The notes under the pieces are model-generated. The model did no database searches and was not told the DNA's origin. It saw nothing but the letters and a program-made list of their open reading frames with translations. Below, one piece after another: positions 56,071 to 63,928 of a stretch of DNA of 64,000 nucleotides; position 1 is the stretch's first letter, and every line of letters starts with the position of its first letter. This DNA comes from an uncultured Psychrosphaera sp. (GTDB lineage Bacteria > Pseudomonadota > Gammaproteobacteria > Enterobacterales > Alteromonadaceae): the NCBI RefSeq assembly GCF_947500655.1, contig NZ_CANMSK010000014.1:46012-110011 (forward strand), read 5' to 3'. A program made the translations under genes and the position numbers.

Positions 56071-56366
56071 TTAATCAGTCTTATCTTTAAATTCACACAA
56101 GTCTTCAATCAAACATGCCCCACATTTAGGTTTTCTGGCTACGCAGATATAGCGGCCTAGTAGAATTAGCCAGTGGTGAACGTCTACTTTAAATTCTTTT
56201 GGCACGACTTTTTTGTATAGGGAAATACTTATACTGGGAGGCCATGGAAGGCATACGAGCAGTGCAGGAGTTTTTGTTCTACATCATCGACAGTTTTGCC
56301 CATGGCGAGCTTAGTGCGGTTTGAAACACGGTAAATGTGTGTGTCCACAGCGATAGTAGGCCAGCC
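56071..56366 (-). pseudogene. nth: broken 3' fragment of nth (endonuclease III)
   Basis: Bases 56071-56210 and 56266-56366 align with the 3' end of the intact nth at 63259-63501, with about 11 differences in 236 compared bases. All of those differences are synonymous except the last sense codon (GAG to GAT, Glu to Asp). The copy is cut off at its 5' side near codon 130 and interrupted by a 55-base insertion, so it cannot make a functional enzyme. The synonymous pattern shows it descended from a working nth, probably of a close relative, and broke recently. Confidence 0.9.
56211..56265. other. 55-base insertion inside the nth fragment
   Basis: At the point where intact nth has two bases (tg, 63399-63400), the fragment has 55 bases with no match I recognise. 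The inserted DNA contains a short palindrome-like ggccatggaaggc. No target duplication is obvious. Confidence 0.55.
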
Positions 56367-56605
56367 AAAAGATAATTAATGTAGATATTTTGGCTGACTC
56401 AAAAACTAGTGTCTGCTTTTAGCCAATTGCGGACATTAAGCCTCTGCAAATTCAGGATCATATTTAGGGCAATATTAGCCAAGATTTTCTGCTCACTTGT
56501 GGGGCTGGTTTAAGCTCATTGCCAACAGTCGAAGATATACTGAAGAACACTATGAGTGATAGCCTGACACGGGGGATAGATGAATCAGTTTACTATCCAT
56601 AATTA
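56367..56605. other. intergenic segment between nth fragment and eptA-like gene
   Basis: No gene is visible in these 239 bases. They contain the left copy of a 28-bp motif (56410-56437), and much of the rest resembles decayed coding DNA without an identifiable source. Confidence 0.4.
56410..56437 (+). repeat. 28-bp motif TGTCTGCT-N11-GCGGACATT, left copy
   Basis: The motif is a loose dyad (TGTCTGC/GCGGACA). An inverted copy with the same 11-base spacer lies at 63227-63254, so copies sit at both edges of the eptA/dgkA/two-component segment. Similar short dyads are dispersed in gammaproteobacterial intergenic DNA, by my recollection. Confidence 0.6.
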
Positions 56606-58285
56606 TTATAATTCTTCGTGTTTTTCTAATTTAATTTTAGCAATATTGATCGTATTAGCATTAAAATCACATGAGTTAAAAATATCAAGTGTAGTTTTGT
56701 ATGTCGTTGAATCTACATTAAGTAAACCAAGCATTGAATGATATATATTGTCATGATTAAAAGCCGTTTGCGTACTTTGTTCTACACAATCATTTTTTAC
56801 ATTAGTCTCTATAGTATTTGACCAAAATAACATAGGGATATGAGTTTGCTCAACAGGAGCAATAGCATATGGAAAGCCGTGTAAGTATAGGCCGTTTTCA
56901 CCTAATGACTCTCCATGGTCTGATACATAAATCATTTCTGCATTTATCGTCTGTGTATTATTTTTCGTAAATTTAGTTAATTTATTTATCACTTCAGCAA
57001 TCACATAATCAGAATAATGTATCGTATTATCATACGTATTGACTAGTTGCTCTGATGTGCAGTTTTGTATATCACTTTGTTGGCAGTCAGGTAAAAACGT
57101 TGAAAATTTTTGTGGGTAACGACGATAATAAGTTGGTCCATGTGATCCCATTAAGTGCAGTACAATCAATGTTGTTTGATGACTTAAATTGGTTAGTTTC
57201 TTATCTAGTTGTGAAAGTAATACTTCATCAAAGCAATAGTCACCATCGCATAGAGGATTACTTTTATTCTTATCAATATTAATGGTGTTTACTCGCTTGC
57301 AGACACCCTTGCATCCTTCGTTATTGTCTACCCATAAAACATCTACACCTGCTAATTTCACAAGGTCTAGTAGGTTTTGTTGTGAAGAAGCCGACTGCTT
57401 ATTAAACTGCTCTTTGTTTAATAATGAAAACATACAAGGAACAGAAACGGCTGTTGCTGTTCCGCAGGAATACATTTTTTTAAAAGAATGTATATTAAGT
57501 TTTTCTGTATATTCGTTTGTTTGCTTAGGATAACCATTTAACGAAAAATTGTTTGCTCTGGCGGTTTCTCCTACAACCATCACAATAATATTTTTATCGG
57601 TATTGTTCGATGTTTTTATTTTAGGAGTAGTGTCTAACGTTTGAAATACCGTTGGAGTATAAAAATAATTGCGCTTAATGTATTTATAACCAGAAATTAA
57701 GGTTGGAATTGGCACGATATATTTAGCTAAATCTCTATTGTTACGGTTAACCGATGCGTAGCTAGAATACAGACTAAAGAAAATAATGATAAAAATTACC
57801 AGTGCAGCAACAATCAATTTTAAACGGTGATTTATGCTTACTTTTAAATCAGTTAACTGTGGATTGATTTTATTTAATATTACGACAGGCGTAATTATTA
57901 ATAATGTTATATAAAAAATAGCGGATGAATTAAGATAAGTAAAAGCTTCAGACGTTGATGTTTCAACCATATTTTCAACCATTCCGTAATCAAAAATAAT
58001 TCCATAGCTAGTTATCGCATAGCAAAATATAGCTGATAAAAAGACAAGCGAAGTAATGACTGTTTTATAAATATATCTTTGGGGTAATAGACTAAATAGA
58101 AGCATAAAAACGGTGCTTAAAAATAGCGGAAGAGAGATGAAGTAGGCAAAGTCAAATCTATCTAATTGGATTAAATCACTATACGTTTTTTGTAAAAATG
58201 GAAAATTAAAAACAATTGAAAAATAGAGACTTAACAGTATAGTTGCAGAATTTAGCGAAAGCGTTTTAGAAAATATTTTTTGCAC
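56606..58285 (-). CDS. eptA: EptA-type lipid A phosphoethanolamine transferase
   Basis: Enzymes of this family move phosphoethanolamine from phosphatidylethanolamine to lipid A, lowering its negative charge and reducing polymyxin binding. The 559-residue protein has five N-terminal membrane helices (to about residue 180) and a periplasmic sulfatase-fold domain. Key residues by comparison with MCR-1/EptA are present: Glu240 in VVGETARAN, nucleophile Thr278 in CGTATAVSVP, His382 in MGSHGPTYY, Asp456-His457 in SDHGESLGENG and His469 in YLHG, with paired cysteines. It is the last gene of the dgkA/LTA-synthase-like/eptA operon, which begins at the CTTAAG array. Confidence 0.92.
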   Translation of the reverse strand: MQKIFSKTLSLNSATILLSLYFSIVFNFPFLQKTYSDLIQLDRFDFAYFISLPLFLSTVFMLLFSLLPQRYIYKTVITSLVFLSAIFCYAITSYGIIFDYGMVENMVETSTSEAFTYLNSSAIFYITLLIITPVVILNKINPQLTDLKVSINHRLKLIVAALVIFIIIFFSLYSSYASVNRNNRDLAKYIVPIPTLISGYKYIKRNYFYTPTVFQTLDTTPKIKTSNNTDKNIIVMVVGETARANNFSLNGYPKQTNEYTEKLNIHSFKKMYSCGTATAVSVPCMFSLLNKEQFNKQSASSQQNLLDLVKLAGVDVLWVDNNEGCKGVCKRVNTINIDKNKSNPLCDGDYCFDEVLLSQLDKKLTNLSHQTTLIVLHLMGSHGPTYYRRYPQKFSTFLPDCQQSDIQNCTSEQLVNTYDNTIHYSDYVIAEVINKLTKFTKNNTQTINAEMIYVSDHGESLGENGLYLHGFPYAIAPVEQTHIPMLFWSNTIETNVKNDCVEQSTQTAFNHDNIYHSMLGLLNVDSTTYKTTLDIFNSCDFNANTINIAKIKLEKHEEL

Positions 58286-58408
58286 AATGTTATCTCTTTA
58301 ATAAAAATAACATTGTGCATTTCCAGTCTTAAATAAGACTTAATTTAAACTGAATTATTACTGAATATTTGGCTTTGTTTAATGTTACCAATAAGTAATA
58401 ATTTTCTT

Positions 58409-60418
58409 TTAATGATAAAGCTCCTGTTGATAAAGTTTACTCCCTAATATGGCATGTGATTGTGCTCGCTTAATGAGTTGTGATTTTTCTTCAGCAGATA
58501 AGTTATATTTAGCGATAACCAATGCCTCTTTGTCAGGTTGAAGAAATACTTTATTATCGCGAGTGATATAAGCAAAGTTTTTATCATATTGCATTAATGC
58601 TCGTAATTTTTCATTAGGTATTATTTGCGTTAAATCATGACCAATCATCGGGTGAGTTCCACTAACACCAGCTATCGATAATAACGTAGGGGCAAGATCA
58701 ATTTGACTCGTTAATCGACTATCTTGCTTTGCCTTAATATCTTTACCAATAATTACGGCAGGAATATGGAAATGTTCTATCGGCACTAATTCAGCACCAG
58801 CAACTCTAGAGTCATGATCGGCAACAATTAAAAAAATGGTATTATCCCAATAATTTGATTTTTTTGCTTTCTCAAAGAAAGTGCCTAATGCGTAGTCTGC
58901 ATATTTAGCCGCGTTGTTACGCGTGCTTTTCTCTTTATCATGTAATGTAATTTTACCATCAGGAAAATCATAAGGAGAGTGGTTAGAACTGGTAAAAACC
59001 AAACTAAAAAATGGTTGTTCTTTATTGGCTAGCTCGTTAAATTCTTTATGGGCTTGGTTATATAAATCTTCATCAGAAGCTCCCCAAGAGCCTTCAAATT
59101 CAACATGATTAAATTTAGGATAATCAACAATATCTTCAAAACCATTACCTAAGAAAAAACCTTTCATATTGTCGAAATGGCTTTCGCCTCCATAAATAAA
59201 TTGTGTGTAATAATTATGTTTTTTTAGAAAGTCTGCAATAGTAAAAAAATTCTTTTGAGACTTATCTAATTTTACAACAGAGCGAGAGACGGTAGGTAAA
59301 AAACCCGTAATGATAGCTTCTATACCACGAACAGAGCGTGTTCCTGTTGCGTATAAATTAGTAAAATTCCAACCTTCGTTCATCAGTTTATCTAAAGATG
59401 GCGATAAAGGTAAACCACCTAAGCCGCCAACATAACGAGCACCTAAACTTTCTTGCAAAAGTATCACTATATTTTTCGGTTTACCCTGGTAACTTGCGGT
59501 ATGAAAAGCTTGTGTTGGTATTTCGGCATTTACATATTGGTTTGTTGCGAGGTTCGATGATTGTTGAACCTGTGTTATGACTTCATCAAAAGGCTTATCA
59601 CCATAAAAATCAGCACTGCTCATTTCTAGTTGCATTTGCTTTAACGCAAACAGTGTTGAATAAAGAGAATTTAACGTAAGCTCATTAACTAAATGGTCTG
59701 TTGAAAAAGCCATCATAGCAGGATTAATTGGCCTATGTTGCAATGTACCTCTTGCCCCTAAAGCACACAGAAAAATCAAACTAATGCCTAATAAAGCTAA
59801 ATATTTTTTGGGTAAATCCGTTTTCGCTTGCCAAGATGTATCAAATAACTTCATTGAAAGTTTTGTTGTAAAAATCATAATAATAATACAGCTTAAAATC
59901 TCAATTTTGTAACCTGTAAAAAGCATTGAGAATACTTCTTTAGGATAAATTAAATATTCAATAAATAGACGGTTTGGTCTTAAATCATATTCTAAAATAA
60001 AGGTAGGTGTTATTGCTTCAAAGAATACTAATATGGTTACTGAGGCGATTAACCAACCCTTTAAAAATGATCGTAATATTCGATCACCTGAACTATTTTT
60101 TAAGTTAAGAAATAAACCGATAAAACTAATCAATAAAGGAATAATGAAAAAATAAGATAATATTGATATATCTATGCGTAAACCATTGAGTAGTATTTGT
60201 GGCCATGCGTTTTCATTTAATGTTCGCTCTGCTTGCCAAACAATTAATATTAGCCGTATAAAGGTTAACGACAGCAGCGTAATAGCATAAAAAGTTAGAA
60301 GAACACCAATTGGCCCTAGGTTTGATTTTATTTTGTTAAAACGAGTTATTAATAATTTCTCATCGACATTGTCTATTATATTATTTAGTTCAATGTTTAG
60401 GGGGGTTATTGTTCCCAT
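58409..60418 (-). CDS. LTA synthase family sulfatase-fold membrane protein
   Basis: The start at 60418 (MGTITPLNIELN) has GGGGAG seven bases upstream; an ATG at 60433 is less likely. The 669-residue protein has five membrane helices in the first 210 residues and a periplasmic sulfatase domain with LLQESLGARYVGGLGG, the nucleophile TGTRSVRGIEA and DHDSRVAG. Gram-negative members transfer glycerol phosphate or phosphoethanolamine groups to envelope glycans, but this one's product is unknown. It overlaps the end of dgkA by 13 bases, so translation is coupled, and precedes the eptA-like gene by 123 bases. Confidence 0.85.
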   Translation of the reverse strand: MGTITPLNIELNNIIDNVDEKLLITRFNKIKSNLGPIGVLLTFYAITLLSLTFIRLILIVWQAERTLNENAWPQILLNGLRIDISILSYFFIIPLLISFIGLFLNLKNSSGDRILRSFLKGWLIASVTILVFFEAITPTFILEYDLRPNRLFIEYLIYPKEVFSMLFTGYKIEILSCIIIMIFTTKLSMKLFDTSWQAKTDLPKKYLALLGISLIFLCALGARGTLQHRPINPAMMAFSTDHLVNELTLNSLYSTLFALKQMQLEMSSADFYGDKPFDEVITQVQQSSNLATNQYVNAEIPTQAFHTASYQGKPKNIVILLQESLGARYVGGLGGLPLSPSLDKLMNEGWNFTNLYATGTRSVRGIEAIITGFLPTVSRSVVKLDKSQKNFFTIADFLKKHNYYTQFIYGGESHFDNMKGFFLGNGFEDIVDYPKFNHVEFEGSWGASDEDLYNQAHKEFNELANKEQPFFSLVFTSSNHSPYDFPDGKITLHDKEKSTRNNAAKYADYALGTFFEKAKKSNYWDNTIFLIVADHDSRVAGAELVPIEHFHIPAVIIGKDIKAKQDSRLTSQIDLAPTLLSIAGVSGTHPMIGHDLTQIIPNEKLRALMQYDKNFAYITRDNKVFLQPDKEALVIAKYNLSAEEKSQLIKRAQSHAILGSKLYQQELYH

Positions 60419-60774
60419 AAAACAACTCCCCATGTAGCAACCGCTATAGCTAAACTAATAAATACAGCCAATGAGCCTAAATCTTTTGCCAAACCAGAGA
60501 GAGAATGATGTTCTAGTCCAATACGGTCAATAGTGGCCTCAATTGCAGTATTAATTACCTCAATTAATAAAACTAAAAGCAGTGAAACAATAAGCAGTAA
60601 ATGTATTAATAAGCTGATATTTAAAAAACAACTAAAAATTGATAATAATAAAATAATAATCAATTCTTGTTGAAAAGCAGCTTCGTTATTTATAAGCCAT
60701 TTAAAGCCTTGTAATGAATTAATAAACGCTAGATAAATACGTTTAAATCCTTTGTTTTTTTGTATTGTCATCAT
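60406..60774 (-). CDS. dgkA: diacylglycerol kinase DgkA
   Basis: DgkA phosphorylates diacylglycerol to phosphatidic acid, recycling lipid left by phosphoethanolamine- or glycerol-phosphate transferases. The 122-residue protein from ATG 60774 (MMTIQKNKGFKRIY) has three membrane helices and the conserved EVINTAIEATIDRIG active-site helix. A longer start at 60801 would lie on or before the predicted transcript start of the CTTAAG-array promoter, so 60774 is preferred. It is the first gene of the operon and divergent from the response-regulator gene. Confidence 0.9.
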   Translation of the reverse strand: MMTIQKNKGFKRIYLAFINSLQGFKWLINNEAAFQQELIIILLLSIFSCFLNISLLIHLLLIVSLLLVLLIEVINTAIEATIDRIGLEHHSLSGLAKDLGSLAVFISLAIAVATWGVVLWEQ

Positions 60775-60821
60775 TAACTCAAATAATAAATAATTCTTCA
60801 TATTTAAGTTACCAAATCGAA

Positions 60822-60860
60822 CTTAAGGGTGTCTGAAGGGAAGCTTAAGGTCTGCTGAAG
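60822..60860. promoter_or_regulatory. array of four CTTAAG/CTGAAG hexamers at 11-bp spacing (PmrA-box-like)
   Basis: CTTAAG (60822), CTGAAG (60833), CTTAAG (60844) and CTGAAG (60855) are each separated by exactly five bases. This matches the form of the PmrA/BasR box, a hexamer-N5-hexamer with TTAA cores, as known from pmrC/eptA promoters. It lies between dgkA and the response-regulator gene, and another CTTAAG occurs at 60925. Binding by the encoded regulator is inferred. Confidence 0.8.
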
Positions 60861-60871
60861 GTGATAATTTA

Positions 60872-60877
60872 TATAAT
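60872..60877 (+). promoter_or_regulatory. -10 element TATAAT for the two-component operon
   Basis: A perfect TATAAT starts 11 bases after the last hexamer of the array. This is the normal place for a -10 when an OmpR-type activator box replaces the -35 element. It reads toward the response-regulator gene, giving a leader of about 80 bases and suggesting autoregulation. Confidence 0.65.
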
Positions 60878-60964
60878 GAAGATGACTGTTCTGTTTATGT
60901 TGTGGCGTAAAAAATTCAGTCAATCTTAAGTTTGACGTGATAAATTAAAGAAAAATTGGTATTG

Positions 60965-61648
60965 ATGATTAGTATGAATATTTTACTTGTTGAAGACTCA
61001 GATAAATTAAGACGCAGTTTACGTATAGGTCTAGTTGGCTTAGGGTTTGCTGTTGATGAAGCAAGTGATGGTGCTGATGCTTTAGCTATGGCCTTATCTG
61101 ATGATTATGACATTATCATTTTAGATTTAATGTTGCCTAGTGTTGATGGTTTATCTATATTAAAATCGTTAAGAAAACATAAAAAGCAAAGTAAAGTAAT
61201 AATTCTATCAGCCAAAGATCAAGTCGCAGATCGTATTGATGGTCTATTTCAAGGGGCTGATGATTACATGACAAAGCCTTTTTCATTTGATGAATTACAT
61301 GCTCGAATTATCGCTTTAACAAGACGAGGCGAACTATTAAGAACATCCAATTTAATTACCATTAATGACTTTGTGGTTGATTTACAAGCTAAAGTATTTA
61401 GCTTTCAGGATAAACCGATAAACTTAACCCCGACAGAATATAAAATTACAGAATGTTTATTTATAAATAAAGAAAAAGTAGTGAGTGCTGAAAAAATGGG
61501 GGAATACATTGTTGGTAAATATGATGCTATTAATAAAAATTCTTTAGAAGCACATATTTCGTCTATTCGTAAAAAATTGAAACAATTTTCTGCTGTTTTT
61601 CCTGTAAAAAATAAACGAGGATTTGGCTATGTTGCGACTAATGTTTAA
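60965..61648 (+). CDS. OmpR-family response regulator (PmrA/BasR-like)
   Basis: The product has a receiver domain (about 1-120: LLVEDSDK acidic pocket, Asp in IIILDLMLPSVDG, Thr/Ser in ILSAKDQ, Lys in MTKPFSFDEL) and a winged-helix DNA-binding domain (about 130-225: LTPTEYKI, INKNSLEAHISSIRKKL, RGFGYV). Starts at ATG 60965 or ATG 60974 are both possible; neither has a strong ribosome site. It is followed by its kinase gene 44 bases later. The CTTAAG array upstream marks it as a probable PmrA-like regulator of itself and of the dgkA/eptA operon. Confidence 0.9.
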   Translation: MISMNILLVEDSDKLRRSLRIGLVGLGFAVDEASDGADALAMALSDDYDIIILDLMLPSVDGLSILKSLRKHKKQSKVIILSAKDQVADRIDGLFQGADDYMTKPFSFDELHARIIALTRRGELLRTSNLITINDFVVDLQAKVFSFQDKPINLTPTEYKITECLFINKEKVVSAEKMGEYIVGKYDAINKNSLEAHISSIRKKLKQFSAVFPVKNKRGFGYVATNV

Positions 61649-61692
61649 AACACCGAATCAAAGCATATTTAAAAAGGAACAGTAAGGTTTAC

Positions 61693-63090
61693 ATGAAATC
61701 GATCAGACAATCTTTAGTTAGGCAAATAACAACACTTATCACTTTCATTTTGTTTATTGTTTTATTATTTTTAGACATAAGCGTAGATACTTATGTAGAT
61801 AAACAATTTGATGAATCTTTAGAACAAAAAGGTAAAAGTCTCGCTAATTTAATTAGCTATAAAGACAATTCGTTACAATTATCTATGCTAACGGATGTGA
61901 TGGCTGAGTTTAGTCGTACAGAAAATGGGGAGTATTTTCAAATATGGTCAAATAATGATTTATTAAAATATTCTTCTACTCTAAGCCAAACGCCTGAATT
62001 TAACTTTAATCGCACGGAACTATTACTTGGCGAACAAGTGATAGCACAATCTAATTTACCTGATGGTGAAAGTGGGCGTGTTTTTCTATTTAAGTTCATC
62101 CCTGTAACTGATGACAATCATACCGAAGTTCAAGCCCCTATATCGCTTGTTTTTGCTCGTTCTAATGCAACTCTTGAGCGAATTTTAATATTAATTGATA
62201 TTGTTTTTTTACTTACCGCAATAGGTACTGCCTTTTTTGTTCGTTATTTAGTGAATAAAATTGTTTCTAAGGGGTTAAAGCCAATAGCCTTACTTAATAA
62301 GCAGATAAGAGAAATAGATATTAATAATGAATTAGATCAATTTATAATTGATTATCCTCCTAGTGAAATTAAAACAATTATTGATGAATTAAATCAATTT
62401 TTAATCGAAAACCGCGCATTACTTAAAAATGAAAAACGATTAACTTCAGATATTGCACATGAGTTAAAAACACCTATTACAGAATTAATGAGTGTGAGTG
62501 AAATAGCCATTAAATACCCTGAAAATGAAGAAGTTATCGAAAACTATAAAGATGATGTTTTATCAATATCTACGCGCATGAAAAACATTGTAGAGTCATT
62601 GTTATTATTAAATAAAGTCAATACTGAGCAATTTCATTTAACAATGATTGATATTGATTTATCAGATAAAGTGTTATGCATCTTAGAACGATTAGCGATT
62701 ACTACGCCTAATTTGGAACAAAGAATTAATACAAATATTGCTGATAATATTATCATTACTAATGACGTGTTTTCATTAGAAGCTATTCTAACAAATCTTA
62801 TTCATAATGCTGTGTATTATAGTCCTGAAGAAAGCAAGGTTAGTATTGAGCTTGATATTATTAATAAGCAGCCAGCGCTTAAAATATCTAACATAACACT
62901 GCAAAATATAACCATAGCTGATATCGACAATATGTTTGAGCCGTTGTGGCAAAAAGACCAGGCTAGAACTTCAGAAACACACTTTGGCCTAGGTCTAGCT
63001 ATTGTTAGAAAATTAGCTGAACGAGCGAATATAAAAATATCAGTTAAATTAGATAAAGATAATGTGATTACTTTTAGTGTACTTTTTTAA
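61693..63090 (+). CDS. sensor histidine kinase (PmrB/PhoQ class)
   Basis: The 465-residue inner-membrane kinase has two membrane helices (about 13-33 and 158-180) around a periplasmic sensor domain of about 125 residues, a HAMP-like linker, HisKA with TSDIAHELKTPITELMSVSE (His near residue 256) and a HATPase with NLIHNAVYYSPEES and HFGLGLAIVRKLAER. The order regulator-kinase and the divergent eptA/dgkA operon suggest control of envelope charge or membrane lipids. The signal sensed is unknown. Confidence 0.9.
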   Translation: MKSIRQSLVRQITTLITFILFIVLLFLDISVDTYVDKQFDESLEQKGKSLANLISYKDNSLQLSMLTDVMAEFSRTENGEYFQIWSNNDLLKYSSTLSQTPEFNFNRTELLLGEQVIAQSNLPDGESGRVFLFKFIPVTDDNHTEVQAPISLVFARSNATLERILILIDIVFLLTAIGTAFFVRYLVNKIVSKGLKPIALLNKQIREIDINNELDQFIIDYPPSEIKTIIDELNQFLIENRALLKNEKRLTSDIAHELKTPITELMSVSEIAIKYPENEEVIENYKDDVLSISTRMKNIVESLLLLNKVNTEQFHLTMIDIDLSDKVLCILERLAITTPNLEQRINTNIADNIIITNDVFSLEAILTNLIHNAVYYSPEESKVSIELDIINKQPALKISNITLQNITIADIDNMFEPLWQKDQARTSETHFGLGLAIVRKLAERANIKISVKLDKDNVITFSVLF

Positions 63091-63226
63091 TCTCCATTAC
63101 TTCGTTTCAACTTCGACAAAAATCAATTCAAAATTGAATGACTCAAAGGTGGCATTTTTGCCAGTCAGGTTATTCGATTAATTGGTAATATTTATAGTCA
63201 AACAATGCGTATTTATATCAGTGGGG

Positions 63227-63254
63227 AACGTCCGCTATCGTATCGTAGCAGACA
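63227..63254 (-). repeat. 28-bp motif, right copy (inverted)
   Basis: The reverse complement reads TGTCTGCT-N11-GCGGACGTT, matching the left copy at 56410-56437 apart from one arm base, with the same 11-base spacer. It lies four bases before the nth stop codon. No gene is visible in 63091-63258. Confidence 0.6.
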
Positions 63255-63258
63255 GAAG

Positions 63259-63891
63259 TTACTCAGTCTTATCCTTAAACTCACACAAGTCTTCAATCAA
63301 ACATGCACCACATTTGGGTTTTCTGGCTACGCAGATATAGCGGCCTAGTAAAATTAGCCAGTGGTGCACGTCTACTTTAAATTCTTTTGGCACGACTTTG
63401 AGGAGTTTTTGTTCTACATCATCGACGGTTTTGCCCATGGCGAGTTTAGTGCGGTTGGAAACACGGTAAATATGTGTGTCTACAGCGATAGTAGGCCAGC
63501 CGAATGCAGTATTGAGTACAACGTTAGCTGTTTTTCTACCAACGCCTGGTAGCGCTTCTAGGGCGGCTCTGTCCTCTGGCACAACAGAATTATGCAGCTC
63601 AACTAACATTTTGCAGGTTTTAATGGTGTTTTCGGCTTTGGTATTAAATAAGCCAATGGTTTTTATGTACTCTTTTAAGCCATCCACACCTAAAGCTAAA
63701 ATAGCTTCTGGTGTATTGGCCACAGGATAAAGCTTGGCGGTTGCCTTATTTACACTGACGTCAGTCGCTTGTGCTGATAATAAAACTGCGATCAACAATT
63801 CAAATGGGCTTGAAAACTCTAACTCGGTAGTAGGGTGAGGATTATCATCTCTCAATCGAGTTAATATTTCTAAACGTTTTACTTTATTCAT
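63259..63891 (-). CDS. nth: endonuclease III (intact nth)
   Basis: Nth removes oxidised pyrimidines and nicks the abasic site in base excision repair. The 210-residue protein has the helix-hairpin-helix LPGVGRKTANVVL with the catalytic Lys, the catalytic Asp in AVDTHIYRVSNRT, and the [4Fe-4S] motif CVARKPKCGACLIEDLC near the C-terminus. Length and start are normal. It starts about 40 bases downstream of an IS3-family element end and shares its 3' third with the broken copy at 56071-56366. Confidence 0.96.
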   Translation of the reverse strand: MNKVKRLEILTRLRDDNPHPTTELEFSSPFELLIAVLLSAQATDVSVNKATAKLYPVANTPEAILALGVDGLKEYIKTIGLFNTKAENTIKTCKMLVELHNSVVPEDRAALEALPGVGRKTANVVLNTAFGWPTIAVDTHIYRVSNRTKLAMGKTVDDVEQKLLKVVPKEFKVDVHHWLILLGRYICVARKPKCGACLIEDLCEFKDKTE

Positions 63892-63928
63892 CGTCGTTTT
63901 TTAAACTCTTACAACTTATTCTTTGATG

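Noticed and set aside
57055..57533. Plus-strand ORFs inside the eptA-like gene
   Set aside because: They lie antisense to a clearly coding frame with all catalytic motifs.
56606..58285. Mobile colistin-resistance (mcr) gene
   Set aside because: Catalytic residues match the wider EptA/MCR family, but the sequence alone does not place it among mcr genes. A chromosomal eptA-type enzyme is the safer call.
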